From Pandoraea vervacti (GTDB taxonomy: Bacteria; Pseudomonadota; Gammaproteobacteria; Burkholderiales; Burkholderiaceae): DNA of 64,000 nt. The stretch's first letter is position 1; the number at the start of each line of letters is the position of its first letter. Below are positions 17,891 through 26,553 of the stretch, piece by piece. Location: positions 4,278,001-4,342,000 of the forward strand of contig NZ_CP010897.2 of NCBI RefSeq assembly GCF_000934605.2, in the 5' to 3' direction. The position numbers and the translations under genes were made by a program. The notes under the pieces are model-generated. The model was not told the DNA's origin. It did no database searches and saw only the letters and a program-made list of their open reading frames with translations.

Positions 17891-18944
17891 TTGCATCAGG
17901 CAGGTCCAACGCGCGGATGTGCGCGGTCATGTAGTCGATGAAAGCGCGCATCCGGGCGGGCAAATGCCGACGACTCAGGAAACACAGATAGTGGCCGTAG
18001 TCGTCGGGCGCCACCTGCGGCAGGCAGGCGACCAGCGCACCGGCGCGCAGATGCCGGACCACCTGATAATCGGCCAGTTGCGCAACGCCATGGCCGTCGA
18101 GCACCGATTGCAGCACCAGATCGGCGTCGTTGAAGGTCAGCATGGCGTTGGGCACGACCTTGCGCCATTCCCCCTCCGACCGGAATACCCATTCGTGCAG
18201 TCGCCCCGATGCGAGTCGCAGATTCACACATCGGTGCTCGGCAAGCGCATCGATGCTTTGCGGCAACCCATATCTCGCGACATAGGCAGGCGACGCGCAC
18301 AGCACTCGCCGCATCGGAATCAGTTTGCGCGCGATCACCTGACTGTCTTCCATGCGACCGTTGCGAAACGCGATGTCCACGCGCTCGTTGACAAGGTCGA
18401 CGGGGCTGTCGCCTAGCCGCAGTTCTATCGAGATGTGCGGATGGGATTCGCGAAATCCGGCCAGCAGGGGCGCGACGACCTGCCGCCCAAAGCTGACCGT
18501 CGAGCTCACGTGCAACGGCCCCGACGGCGGACCCTCGCGCAATTCACGCATGTCGTCCAGCGCGCGCACGATGCGCTCGACGCCAGGATGGCACTGGTCG
18601 TAAAAGCGCTGCCCCTCGACCGTGAGCGCCGTGCTGCGCGTTGTGCGCACGAACAGACGCACGCCCAACTGCGCTTCGAGCTTTTGTACGCTGCGGCTGA
18701 TCGCCGAACGCCCGATGCCCAATCGGTCGCCGGCCTTGGCAAAGTTGCCTTCGGCGGCCACGGCCAGAAAAGCGACGACGCCCGCGTAGCTTGTTGCAAA
18801 GCTGTCGGCAAGCGAATCGGGACGACGCACCGCCAAGGTGGGTGCTTCAGACGATGCGCACGACGTGACGGACGAAGGGCGCGATGCTGGCGCGAGCGGC
18901 GAAAGTGGTGAATGCGGTGAAAGCGGTGAAAGGGAAATCGACAT
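17883..18944 (-). CDS. LysR-family transcriptional regulator, ECF41-linked
   Basis: This 353-residue LTTR has a winged HTH at about residues 55-112 (VAAEGNFAKAGDRLGIGRSA, then RSVQKLEAQLGVRLFVRTTR) and a substrate-binding domain after residue 140 (GPLHVSSTVSFGRQVVAPLL). The first 45 residues are unusual, a Ser/Pro/Leu repeat (SPLSPHSPLSPL) that most LTTRs lack; no later in-frame ATG exists before the HTH. The family likeness is to DsdA/CrgA-type group A regulators. An ECF41-type promoter sequence lies 38 bases upstream, so the ECF sigma next door probably transcribes it. The target genes cannot be told from sequence. Confidence 0.88.
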   Translation of the reverse strand: MSISLSPLSPHSPLSPLAPASRPSSVTSCASSEAPTLAVRRPDSLADSFATSYAGVVAFLAVAAEGNFAKAGDRLGIGRSAISRSVQKLEAQLGVRLFVRTTRSTALTVEGQRFYDQCHPGVERIVRALDDMRELREGPPSGPLHVSSTVSFGRQVVAPLLAGFRESHPHISIELRLGDSPVDLVNERVDIAFRNGRMEDSQVIARKLIPMRRVLCASPAYVARYGLPQSIDALAEHRCVNLRLASGRLHEWVFRSEGEWRKVVPNAMLTFNDADLVLQSVLDGHGVAQLADYQVVRHLRAGALVACLPQVAPDDYGHYLCFLSRRHLPARMRAFIDYMTAHIRALDLPDAIS

Positions 18945-18981
18945 GATGGCAAAGCCCCCGTTTGGTTGACCTTACCCGTAA

Positions 18982-19008
18982 GACGGCCCGCGATTACATT
19001 CTGTGACA
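18982..19008 (-). promoter_or_regulatory. ECF41-type promoter before the LysR gene
   Basis: On the minus strand TGTCACA (19002-19008) is followed after exactly 16 bases by CGTC (18982-18985). This matches the promoter signature published for ECF41 sigma factors, as I recall it (TGTCACA-N16-CGTC). It points at the LysR gene, whose ATG is 38 bases downstream, and lies 82 bases beyond the end of the ECF41 gene. I found no second copy before the sigma gene or the AhpD-like gene. Confidence 0.7.
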
Positions 19009-19090
19009 TCGAACGCGAAAAAAATGGGCGTCTCATCAGTGAAACGCCCGCTGCGAGCGAACGACGTCGTCGCCCGCCGACGGATGGCCG

Positions 19091-19969
19091 TCAGCGTTGC
19101 GCCATGGCGGCAGCGATGCGCGCGAGCTTGTCCGGATTGCGTTGCACGAGAACCCGCGTCAGGCGTTGGCCGTCCGTCTCGTAGGACTGAACGGATTCCA
19201 GCCGACCGTCGATGTAGCGCACCAGCGCCCATTGCCCATTGACTTGCACCACTTCAATGCGCATCGCATCGCCGTGGCGTCGTTTCCCGGCGTAGAACAG
19301 TTGCGCGAGGCGTTTGCCGCCCACGAGACTGCGAAAGCTCGGGATCTTGCCGCCACCATCGCCGATGAGTTCGGCCTGATCGCTCAGCAGAGCGTGCAGG
19401 CCTTGAAAATCGCTGCGTTGCATCGCGTCGGCGAAGGTCGTCACCAGGCGATGCAGCGTGGCGCGCGGCACGGCTTGGCGCGGCGTGCCTTCGCGTAGCT
19501 GCTGCCGGGCGCGCGTCACCAGTTGGCGCACGGCCGCCGGGGTCTTCTCCAGCGTCTGCGCAATGTCCTCGTAATCGGCATCGAAGACGTCGCGCATCAG
19601 GAATGCGGCGCGGGCATCCGGCGAGAGTCGCTCCAGCGTGAAAAGGAACGCCACGGAGACGTCGTCGGCCAGTTCGTGGAGTTGCTCGGGGCTCGCCGGT
19701 TCGGCGCTTAGCATCGGCTCGGGCAGCCACACACCGGTATAGGCTTCGCGCTCGGTCTTTGCCGCGCGCAGACGATCGATGGACAGGCGTGTCGTGGCCG
19801 TGACCAGCCACGCTTCGGGATTTTCCACCGCGCACTGATCGACGCCGTGCCAGCGCAGCCACGCTTCCTGCACCACGTCTTCCGCTTCGGCAACAGCCCC
19901 CAGCATGCGATACGCAATCGCATACAGGCGGGCGCGGTGACGTTCGAAAAGCTGTGCGGAATCGGTCAT
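19091..19969 (-). CDS. ECF41-family RNA polymerase sigma factor (SigJ-like)
   Basis: The 292-residue protein has sigma region 2 (YRMLGAVAEAEDVVQEAWLRW) and region 4 (DYEDIAQTLEKTPAAVRQLV) followed by a fused SnoaL-like domain of about 100 residues. All three ECF41 marks are visible: WLPEP in the linker, DGGGK in the SnoaL domain and NPDKL near the C-terminus. In this group the extra domain replaces a separate anti-sigma factor, and none is encoded nearby. ATG 19969 was chosen over upstream codons because it starts directly at region 2. It lies 63 bases after the metallo-hydrolase gene on the same strand. Confidence 0.93.
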   Translation of the reverse strand: MTDSAQLFERHRARLYAIAYRMLGAVAEAEDVVQEAWLRWHGVDQCAVENPEAWLVTATTRLSIDRLRAAKTEREAYTGVWLPEPMLSAEPASPEQLHELADDVSVAFLFTLERLSPDARAAFLMRDVFDADYEDIAQTLEKTPAAVRQLVTRARQQLREGTPRQAVPRATLHRLVTTFADAMQRSDFQGLHALLSDQAELIGDGGGKIPSFRSLVGGKRLAQLFYAGKRRHGDAMRIEVVQVNGQWALVRYIDGRLESVQSYETDGQRLTRVLVQRNPDKLARIAAAMAQR

Positions 19970-20032
19970 CGGGCGACAAAGCCGGAGAAATACGTCCGAA
20001 GGAATCCGCATTTTGCCGCAGCGGGTCAAGCG

Positions 20033-20944
20033 CTACAAGGACGTCCCCTCACCTTCGACGTATTCCCACGTCCACCCATTCGCCGTGCGTCGCACTTTGC
20101 CTGCCGATGTCTCGGGGAAATGCGCCGGAAAGACGGTCGCGCCGGTCGTCGCCGCGTAATCGAGCAGCCATTGTCGCGACGCCCGTGCCTGATGCGGGTC
20201 GAGGCAGAACTTCGAACTCGACTCGGGTCGGTACACCTGCACCGGACTGTGCATGACGTCGCCCGAAAACAGCGCAATCTGTCCTTGCGAGACGACCTCA
20301 ATGGCGGCGTGACCCACGCTGTGCCCCGGCGTCGGCAAAAATCGAATCCCGTCGATCAACGGCCAACCTGCGTCGGTGGCATCGGCGTCGGACAGCATTC
20401 GCGCGCACTGCGCTTCGATGAGCGGGGCAACGCTGTCGTCGAACACCATGCGACGCGCCTCGCCCGCCGGCGTGGCGAAAAAGTCGTGCTCACGTTGTGT
20501 GAACACATAGGTCGCATTCGGAAAGAAGGGCGTCCATCGCCCCTCATGCCAGTAGGTGTTCCACCCGACGTGATCGACGTGCAGATGCGTGAGCAGAACG
20601 TAATCGACCTGCTCGCGCCGAAACCCCGCCGCTTCGAAGCGTTGCGCAACAGGATTGTCCAGTCGGTCGAAGAGCTGGCTGAACGGTCTGACTTTTCCGT
20701 TACCGATCGCAGTGTCGACGACAATCGTCAGGCCGCTCGCTTCGACGACCCACAGGTGCGTGCGCAGTGCCACACGCGCGTTGTCGAGGTCCAGGCTCGC
20801 CGACGACAGGTGAGCCTGCAAGGCGTGCCCGGCCGGCTCGCTCCAGTCGGGAAACAGCACGTCGGGCGCAAGCGCGAACGCCGTCTCGTCAATACGGGTC
20901 ACGGTGGCATCGCCAACGCGAAAGGTCAGGCTGACGTTATTCAT
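20033..20944 (-). CDS. Metallo-beta-lactamase-fold hydrolase
   Basis: This 303-residue MBL-fold enzyme has the zinc motif HLHVDHVGW, a later TPGHSVGHAA histidine and the SGDVMH aspartate. It resembles quorum-quenching and arylsulfatase-like hydrolases of the family, but the substrate cannot be assigned. There is no signal peptide, so it acts in the cytoplasm. The ATG at 20944 overlaps the stop of the MFS gene (ATGA), so the two are coupled. Together with the upstream deacylase this suggests import and successive hydrolysis of one small molecule. Confidence 0.87.
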   Translation of the reverse strand: MNNVSLTFRVGDATVTRIDETAFALAPDVLFPDWSEPAGHALQAHLSSASLDLDNARVALRTHLWVVEASGLTIVVDTAIGNGKVRPFSQLFDRLDNPVAQRFEAAGFRREQVDYVLLTHLHVDHVGWNTYWHEGRWTPFFPNATYVFTQREHDFFATPAGEARRMVFDDSVAPLIEAQCARMLSDADATDAGWPLIDGIRFLPTPGHSVGHAAIEVVSQGQIALFSGDVMHSPVQVYRPESSSKFCLDPHQARASRQWLLDYAATTGATVFPAHFPETSAGKVRRTANGWTWEYVEGEGTSL

Positions 20945-22245
20945 GTTCGAAGTCTCCGGGAAAACTGGGGAAAGCGATTGAGCAACATCACACACGCACC
21001 GAGCACCATCAGGCCGACCATCGGCAACAGTCCCGATTCGAGCCGCCCGGTCGTCGACGTAATCAGCCCGATCAACACCGGACTAAGGAACCCGCCCAGC
21101 ACCCCCAGCACGTTCACCAACGCAATGCCGCCGGGCGCCACGTCCGCAGCCATGTACTCGCCGGGGATGGCCCAAAGCACGGTGTAAGCCGCCCACATCG
21201 ACGCCGTCGCCACGGTGATGGCGGGCAATGCGATCGCGAACAGCGAAGCATAGCGACTCGCCGCCAGCAGGGCGATCGCGCCAACGAGACTGGCGAGCGC
21301 AAAGTGGCGTCGGCGCTCGCCGCGCAAATCCGAACTCAGCGACAACCCGTACATCGCTACGAGCGCAGCAATGTACGGCAACGACGACCACCAGCCGATG
21401 GCGCGCGTGTCGCTCAGCCCTGCGGCCTTGAGAATCGACGGCAACCAGAAGCTGACGGCGTAAATGCCGCAAATCACGCAGAAATTGCTCACGGCCAATC
21501 CCAACACACGCGGATCGGCGACAGCGCGAAGCAATCCCCGAAACGTCTTGCCGTGACCCGCCACGCCCGGTGTCGTCGAGCGAAGGATGGCCTTTTCTTC
21601 GGCGCTCAGCCAGTTCGCGTCCTCCGGCTTGTCCGTGAGCCAGAACCATGCAACGACGCCGAGCAACACGCACGGCAACCCTTCGACGACGAACATCCAT
21701 TGCCACCCGGCAAGGCCGTGAGCCCCCTCGAACATCGTCATGGCAATCGTGGATACCGGACCGCCGATCAGGCCCCCGATCGGTCCGGCCGCCATCACGA
21801 TCGCCATCGTCTTTCCCATGCGCGCACCGGGATACCAGTACGTGAGGTAAAGAATCATGCCGGGCGCGAAACCCGCTTCGAACATGCCGAGCAGAAATCG
21901 CAGGACATAGAAGCTGACGGGGTCGCGAACGAACATCATGGCCGCCGAGGTCAGGCCCCATAACACCATGATGCGCGCCATGGTGCGGCGCGCGCCGATC
22001 CTGGGCAACAGCAGATTGCTGGGAATTTCAAATAGCACATAGCCGATGAAGAAGATGCCTGCGCCGAAACCGTAGGCCGCATCCGACAGGCCCAGGCTGG
22101 ACTGCATCTGCAATTTCGCGAACCCGACATTGATGCGGTCGAGAAAGGCGAACATGTAGCACAGGGTGAGGAATGGCAACAGGCGCAGCGATATCTTGCG
22201 ATACAGGCCGTCCTGATTCGATTCGCCGATCAACGGCGTGGTCAT
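20941..22245 (-). CDS. MFS transporter, anion:cation symporter family
   Basis: The 434-residue protein has twelve predicted membrane segments and the signature FLDRINVGFAK of the ACS family (tartrate, galactarate, 4-hydroxyphenylacetate and related organic-acid symporters). GARRTMARI follows the second segment, as in the MFS loop motif. It lies 20 bases after the deacylase gene and overlaps the MBL gene. The substrate is probably an organic or N-acyl amino acid processed by these two enzymes. Confidence 0.9.
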   Translation of the reverse strand: MTTPLIGESNQDGLYRKISLRLLPFLTLCYMFAFLDRINVGFAKLQMQSSLGLSDAAYGFGAGIFFIGYVLFEIPSNLLLPRIGARRTMARIMVLWGLTSAAMMFVRDPVSFYVLRFLLGMFEAGFAPGMILYLTYWYPGARMGKTMAIVMAAGPIGGLIGGPVSTIAMTMFEGAHGLAGWQWMFVVEGLPCVLLGVVAWFWLTDKPEDANWLSAEEKAILRSTTPGVAGHGKTFRGLLRAVADPRVLGLAVSNFCVICGIYAVSFWLPSILKAAGLSDTRAIGWWSSLPYIAALVAMYGLSLSSDLRGERRRHFALASLVGAIALLAASRYASLFAIALPAITVATASMWAAYTVLWAIPGEYMAADVAPGGIALVNVLGVLGGFLSPVLIGLITSTTGRLESGLLPMVGLMVLGACVMLLNRFPQFSRRLRT

Positions 22246-22265
22246 GGACACGGTTCGCTCCTGTC

Positions 22266-23279
22266 TCAGCGCACGTCCGCAGGTGCTGCCAGCACCGCGA
22301 TACAGTCGCCCGGTTCGACACCTGCGAAGGAGCGCAGACACACGACGCGCCCGCTGCCTGCGAAGCGCAACTCGTGCGGTGCGGCCCACGGTGCATGCGG
22401 GTTGAAGACACGTGCGGCGACATCGCCCTGACGGACCTCGTCGCCCAGCGACACGGCCGGTTCGAAGACGCCGCCGACCGACGTGAACACGTAGTGTTGT
22501 TCTCCGTTCACCTGCAAGTAGCGCGTGGTCGCGCCCGGCAAGTCGAGTGACGGCGCCGACGTGATGCCCAACACCTGAAGCAACCGGTCCAGACCGCCTT
22601 CGACGATGGGGAGGTTCTTCGGATTACACGTGCCGAAGCCGCCGAACTCGCCACACAGGAACAGCTTGCCTCGCCGCTCCACGGCGGCGGCATACGTTCT
22701 GTCCTCGCCGAGCAGATCCATGATCATGGCGTTCGGCGCGGCAAACGCCTCGACGAGTTCGAGGTAGCGACGACGGGTGCCCGGGTCCTGTGGCGGATAG
22801 ACGAGCAGCGTCGGCAAGTGATCGAACGACTGGCCGCCCGAGTGAATGTCGAAGATGACGTCGGCGCGCGGAAACAGCTCCGTGTCGACGTAATGCGCGA
22901 TCATCTCGGTGATCGTGCCGTCGCGCTTGCCCGGAAACACCCGGTTCATGTTCGCGCCATCGATGGGGCTCGTGCGCCTGCCTGCGAGATACGCCGGGAA
23001 ATTCAGGCCCGGCACAACGATGATGCGCCCGTTGATCTGCATGCCGGGAAGTCGTCCAAGCAGTTTCATCAAGGCCACAGGCCCTTCGTATTCGTCGCCG
23101 TGGTTACCGCCCGTGAGCAGAAGGGTGGGTCCGTTGCCCTGCTTGAGCACGGCCACCGGAATGGGGATATGACCATACCCCGAGCGATCGACCGAGTGCG
23201 GCACTCTGAGCGTACCGGTCTGAAAGCCCTCCCGCTCGAAGTCGATGCTTGTCGTGATGCGCGATTGCTGCGAGCTCAT
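22266..23279 (-). CDS. Succinylglutamate desuccinylase/aspartoacylase-family deacylase
   Basis: This 337-residue zinc deacylase has the M14-type metal motif GGNHGDEYEG (His and Glu), the arginine/asparagine segment RRTSPIDGANMNRVFPG and the third ligand in DIHSGGQSFDH. A C-terminal beta domain (VFTSVGGVFEPAVSLGDEV) follows. Length and layout resemble DoeB, which removes acetyl from N-acetyl-diaminobutyrate in ectoine breakdown, but no other doe gene is present, so that name is not used. ATG 23279 has GGAG six bases upstream; another ATG lies at 23291. It is first in a deacylase-MFS-MBL operon preceded by its LysR gene. Confidence 0.88.
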   Translation of the reverse strand: MSSQQSRITTSIDFEREGFQTGTLRVPHSVDRSGYGHIPIPVAVLKQGNGPTLLLTGGNHGDEYEGPVALMKLLGRLPGMQINGRIIVVPGLNFPAYLAGRRTSPIDGANMNRVFPGKRDGTITEMIAHYVDTELFPRADVIFDIHSGGQSFDHLPTLLVYPPQDPGTRRRYLELVEAFAAPNAMIMDLLGEDRTYAAAVERRGKLFLCGEFGGFGTCNPKNLPIVEGGLDRLLQVLGITSAPSLDLPGATTRYLQVNGEQHYVFTSVGGVFEPAVSLGDEVRQGDVAARVFNPHAPWAAPHELRFAGSGRVVCLRSFAGVEPGDCIAVLAAPADVR

Positions 23280-23417
23280 GTTCGTCTCCATCGTCGAGTT
23301 CGTTTTGCTGAACTCCATGATGGACACGCACAAAGAAACGCGCCAATGCCGATTTCTTTGTCGTCGATGCCTTTTAGGCATCGCGGGATGTCAGCGCGGC
23401 TGGCTGACTGACGTTAC

Positions 23418-23460
23418 GCGTCGTGCGTCATGCGTCATGCGTCAATGCGTCAATGCGTCA
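23418..23460. repeat. Short GCGTCA(A)T tandem repeat
   Basis: Six head-to-tail copies of a seven- to eight-base unit (GCGTCGT, GCGTCAT twice, GCGTCAAT twice, GCGTCA) end exactly at the stop codon of the LysR gene. They fill the gap before the deacylase promoter region. Confidence 0.85.
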
Positions 23461-24360
23461 GCTTTTCGGCATTTCGGCGCTAAGCGCTTCAAGCAGTTCG
23501 AGAAAACGCAGGAGCGCCGGGTTGCGATTTTTCGGGGCGTAGGCAAACCCTAGCGGAATCTTGACCTTCAGATCGGCGAAATCCAGGAAGGTCACTCTGT
23601 CGGGTGGACGACTCCGGTTGCTGGCATTGACGATGGCCGCGCCAATGCCAGCGGACACGAGCGAGAGAATCGCCGCTTCCGTGGTGACTTCCTGGACGAT
23701 GTCGAGGGTGAGTCCCGCGCGATGGCAACAGCGAATGAGGTAGTCGTAGTAAGCGGGATAGGTTTGACGAGGAAACAAGACGAAGCGCTTCTCACGCAGC
23801 GACCTCGCGGCCACGCGCCGATCCTCCGGCCAGCCCCACTGCTTCGGCACCGCTAGTACGGCATGCCGGTGTTGCAGCGGCAGCAGACGAAGTCCGGCGG
23901 GTAAAGCGTCGAACGCATAGACGAAGCCGCCGTCGAGCGTATCGGCTTCGATCTGCCGAAGTTGTTCGGGCGAATTAGCCGGCACCAATTGCAGTTGCAG
24001 GTCTGGGGCCTGCGCCTGAAAACGCGCAAACGCCGTGGGCACGACACCGTCCCAACTGACGTTCTCGACAAAGCCGACCCGAAGACTTCCGGCAAGTCCC
24101 GCCCCGATATGGCGGGCCGCGCGTATCGAGTCTTCGAGCTTGCCGAGCACGGCCCGGGCGTCCTTGAGCATATGCTCACCGGCCGGTGTCAGGGCCACGC
24201 CCGTCGAACTGCGTTCGAAGAGCGCAACGCCCACTTCGGCTTCGAGGTCGTGAATCTGTCGGGTGATCGCGGGTTGCGTGATGTGGATGCGCTCGGCTGC
24301 GACCCGAAAACTTCCGGCCTCGGCGACGGCGATGAAGTACCTGAGGTGGCGTAGCTCCAT
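23458..24360 (-). CDS. LysR-family regulator of the deacylase operon
   Basis: This 300-residue LTTR starts with the canonical MELRHLRYFIAVAEAGSF and has the HTH AAERIHITQPAITRQIHDLE. The effector-binding domain begins near residue 90 (GSLRVGFVENVSWDGVVP) and resembles the BenM/CatM/TsaR type. It lies upstream of the deacylase operon in the same direction with 178 bases between, so it most likely controls that operon. Sequence in frame before the ATG at 24360 reads through a tandem repeat and is not protein-like. Confidence 0.9.
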   Translation of the reverse strand: MELRHLRYFIAVAEAGSFRVAAERIHITQPAITRQIHDLEAEVGVALFERSSTGVALTPAGEHMLKDARAVLGKLEDSIRAARHIGAGLAGSLRVGFVENVSWDGVVPTAFARFQAQAPDLQLQLVPANSPEQLRQIEADTLDGGFVYAFDALPAGLRLLPLQHRHAVLAVPKQWGWPEDRRVAARSLREKRFVLFPRQTYPAYYDYLIRCCHRAGLTLDIVQEVTTEAAILSLVSAGIGAAIVNASNRSRPPDRVTFLDFADLKVKIPLGFAYAPKNRNPALLRFLELLEALSAEMPKS

Positions 24361-24409
24361 GGATGATATTGGAATGAATCCTGAGTCGACCTTGCGTCGG
24401 ACACGCACC

Positions 24410-24474
24410 GATACGTTCAACGATACGTTCAACGATACGTTCAACGATACGTTCAGCGATCCGTTCAGCGATCC
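24410..24474. repeat. 12-bp tandem repeat upstream of the LysR gene
   Basis: Units GATACGTTCAAC (three exact copies), GATACGTTCAGC and GATCCGTTCAGC follow head to tail, then a partial unit. The array lies between the EthD stop and the LysR start and overlaps the last bases of the EthD gene. No CRISPR-like spacers are present. Confidence 0.9.
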
Positions 24475-24791
24475 GAGCGTTCGACGACGACCTCGCTGAC
24501 CTGGCGTACGGGCGCGATGTCGGTGTACCTGGCAATGTCGGCCAGAATCTCTGCGCGGTGTTCGCGTATGGCGGCCTCGTAGGCTTCGAACGACTCGCAG
24601 AAGAATGCGCACATGGCGACGAAGGCGGGAGAGGTGCCGGGCGCGCCGCCCGTCAGACCTTTTTCCACGGTGTAGTAGGCGCAGGCGTCGCCCAGTCTGG
24701 CCTTCACCAGTGGCATATGCTGGTCGCGATAGTAGGTGTGGTCGAAGCGCGCGCCTTCCGTGTACGGGTACATCACGTTGACCTTGATCAT
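24465..24791 (-). CDS. EthD-family protein
   Basis: The 108-residue protein is a dimeric alpha/beta-barrel EthD-type protein. It starts MIKVNVMYPYTEGARFDHTYYRDQHMPLVKARLG, where the Y-x-x-x-H-x-P-L-V pattern is diagnostic, and ends with a beta strand. EthD proteins assist oxidative breakdown of ethers and related compounds, and several are simple stress or heme-type proteins, so the role here is open. It is a single gene between the tRNA and the LysR gene. The last three codons lie inside the tandem repeat array, so the C-terminus may vary between strains. Confidence 0.88.
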   Translation of the reverse strand: MIKVNVMYPYTEGARFDHTYYRDQHMPLVKARLGDACAYYTVEKGLTGGAPGTSPAFVAMCAFFCESFEAYEAAIREHRAEILADIARYTDIAPVRQVSEVVVERSDR

Positions 24792-24922
24792 TGCTTGGAC
24801 TCCCGGAGATAGCAGGTTGGCGACTGGAACGTTGCCGTGAACCGATGATATCCGTTTTGCCCGCGGGTCGATGGTCTTCGATGGGGGCGGAAGATGGGGT
24901 GAAGCGGTGCGCCTGATGTAGA

Positions 24923-24999
24923 TGGCCTGCCCAGAGGGATTCGAACCCCCGACCGTCGGCTTAGAAGGCCGATGCTCTATCCAACTGAGCTATGGGCAG
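24923..24999 (-). tRNA. tRNA-Arg (anticodon TCT)
   Basis: The minus strand folds into a full cloverleaf. The acceptor stem is CTGCCCA with TGGGCAG, the D arm is AGCTCAGTTGGATAGAGC, the anticodon stem TCGGC/GCCGA carries loop CTTCTAA with anticodon TCT, and the T arm is GGGGGTTCGAATCCCTC. A discriminator G and an encoded CCA follow. No integrated element is attached to it. Confidence 0.96.
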
Positions 25000-25216
25000 T
25001 GCGTAATTCAGTAACAACCGTCATGCAGCGGTGGCGGCGATCGGATATCGCTGCCGGAGAAATCCCCGGCACCGTGAGGCACACTCACGTCGCATTCGAG
25101 GAATCGGCGATTATAGCGCACGCGCATGCCATTTTCATCGACCCGGCTTCGGGAGTTGTCCCCCTTTGCGTGACATCGCGTTCGCATCTAGACTCCATAC
25201 GTGGAGGAACGCGCTC

Positions 25217-26440
25217 ATGAACGAGATCGAACGCGAACAACGCTTTGGTGCGCATAACTACTCACCCCTGCCCGTTGTGCTCTCGCATGCCAAGGGCGTC
25301 TGGGTCTGGGACGTCGAGGGCAACCGCTATCTCGACATGATGAGCGCCTATTCCGCCGTCAGCCACGGTCACGCGCATCCGCGTCTGGTGGCCGCGCTTA
25401 CCGCGCAGGCCCAGCGACTCGCCGTCGTCTCGCGGGCTTTCCATACCGACCGGCTCGGCGCTTTTCTCGAGCGTCTGTGCGACCTCACCGCCCTCGGCGG
25501 CGCTCTGCCCATGAACACCGGCGCCGAAGCCGTCGAGACCGCCATCAAGGCCGCCCGGCGCTGGGGTTACAGCGTCAAGCGCATTCCGGCGGAAAAGGCG
25601 GAAATCATCGTCGCCGACGGCAATTTCCACGGACGCACCACCACCATCGTCGGCTTCTCTTCCGAGCCGGCGTATCGCGCCGACTTCGGCCCGTTCGCCC
25701 CCGGCTTCGTGCGTGTGCCCTTCGGCGACATCGAGGCTGTGCGCGCCGCCATCACGCCCAACACCTGCGCCGTGCTCTTCGAGACAATTCAGGGCGAAGG
25801 CGGCATCGTCGTGCCGCCCGACGGCTTTCTCAAGGCGCTGCGGCAACTCTGCACGGCGCAAAACGTCCTCATGCTGCTCGACGAAATTCAGTCCGGGCTG
25901 GGGCGCACCGGTCGATGGTTCGCCTACCAGCACGAAGGCATCGTGCCCGACGGCATCATGCTCGGCAAAGCCCTCGGAGGCGGCCTGTTGCCCGTGTCCG
26001 CGTTCGTGGCGAGACGCGACATCATCGATCTGTTCGAGCCCGGCAGCCACGGCTCGACCTTCGGCGGCAATGCACTGGCCGCCGCCGTCGCGCTCGAAGC
26101 GCTCGACGTCATGGCGGACGAAGACCTGCCGGGCAGAAGCGCGGAAATGGGGGAATATCTGCTGTCCCGCCTGCACGCGATGCATTCGCCGCTCATTCGG
26201 GAAGTGCGCGGACGCGGGCTATGGGCCGGGATCGAAATCGACCCGGCACGCGCGGATGCCCACGACCTGTCGCTGCGCATGCTGCGCCGTCGCGTGCTGG
26301 CGAAGGAAACGCGCTCGACGGTGCTGCGCCTCGCGCCGCCGCTCGTCATCGAACGCACCGAGATCGACACGTGTATCTCGGCACTCAAGGCCGTCCTCGC
26401 GGAAGCCGAGTCGGAGGCGACGTCGTCGCGTCGCACGTGA
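25217..26440 (+). CDS. Ornithine/class III aminotransferase (RocD-like)
   Basis: This PLP enzyme moves the delta-amino group of ornithine (or a related omega-amine) to 2-oxoglutarate. The 407-residue product has the class III features NTGAEAVETAIKAARR, the RocD-like NFHGRTTTIVGFS, FETIQGEGGI, LLDEIQSGLGRTG and the PLP lysine in LGKALGGG. The ATG at 25217 has GGAGG nine bases upstream. It is followed after 113 bases by another aminotransferase on the same strand. The 217 bases between the tRNA and this gene hold no other gene. Confidence 0.9.
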   Translation: MNEIEREQRFGAHNYSPLPVVLSHAKGVWVWDVEGNRYLDMMSAYSAVSHGHAHPRLVAALTAQAQRLAVVSRAFHTDRLGAFLERLCDLTALGGALPMNTGAEAVETAIKAARRWGYSVKRIPAEKAEIIVADGNFHGRTTTIVGFSSEPAYRADFGPFAPGFVRVPFGDIEAVRAAITPNTCAVLFETIQGEGGIVVPPDGFLKALRQLCTAQNVLMLLDEIQSGLGRTGRWFAYQHEGIVPDGIMLGKALGGGLLPVSAFVARRDIIDLFEPGSHGSTFGGNALAAAVALEALDVMADEDLPGRSAEMGEYLLSRLHAMHSPLIREVRGRGLWAGIEIDPARADAHDLSLRMLRRRVLAKETRSTVLRLAPPLVIERTEIDTCISALKAVLAEAESEATSSRRT

Positions 26441-26553
26441 CGTAAAAATCACTTGCGCAAGCGAGCGGCGTCGCGCTACAGTCGCCGTCACGGTGTGGCC
26501 AGCACACCGGCGTCGCTCGGACGGTTCCGGGCGCTTACGTTCCAGGGTTCATC

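Noticed and set aside
22266..23279. Naming the deacylase doeB
   Set aside because: Length and motifs fit, but no doeA, doeC, doeD or ectoine transport gene is near, so substrate assignment would be a guess.
24410..24474. A CRISPR array
   Set aside because: The 12-bp units are contiguous without spacers, and no cas genes are present.
24923..24999. A genomic island attached to tRNA-Arg
   Set aside because: No integrase, no repeated tRNA 3' end and no change in composition is seen on either side.
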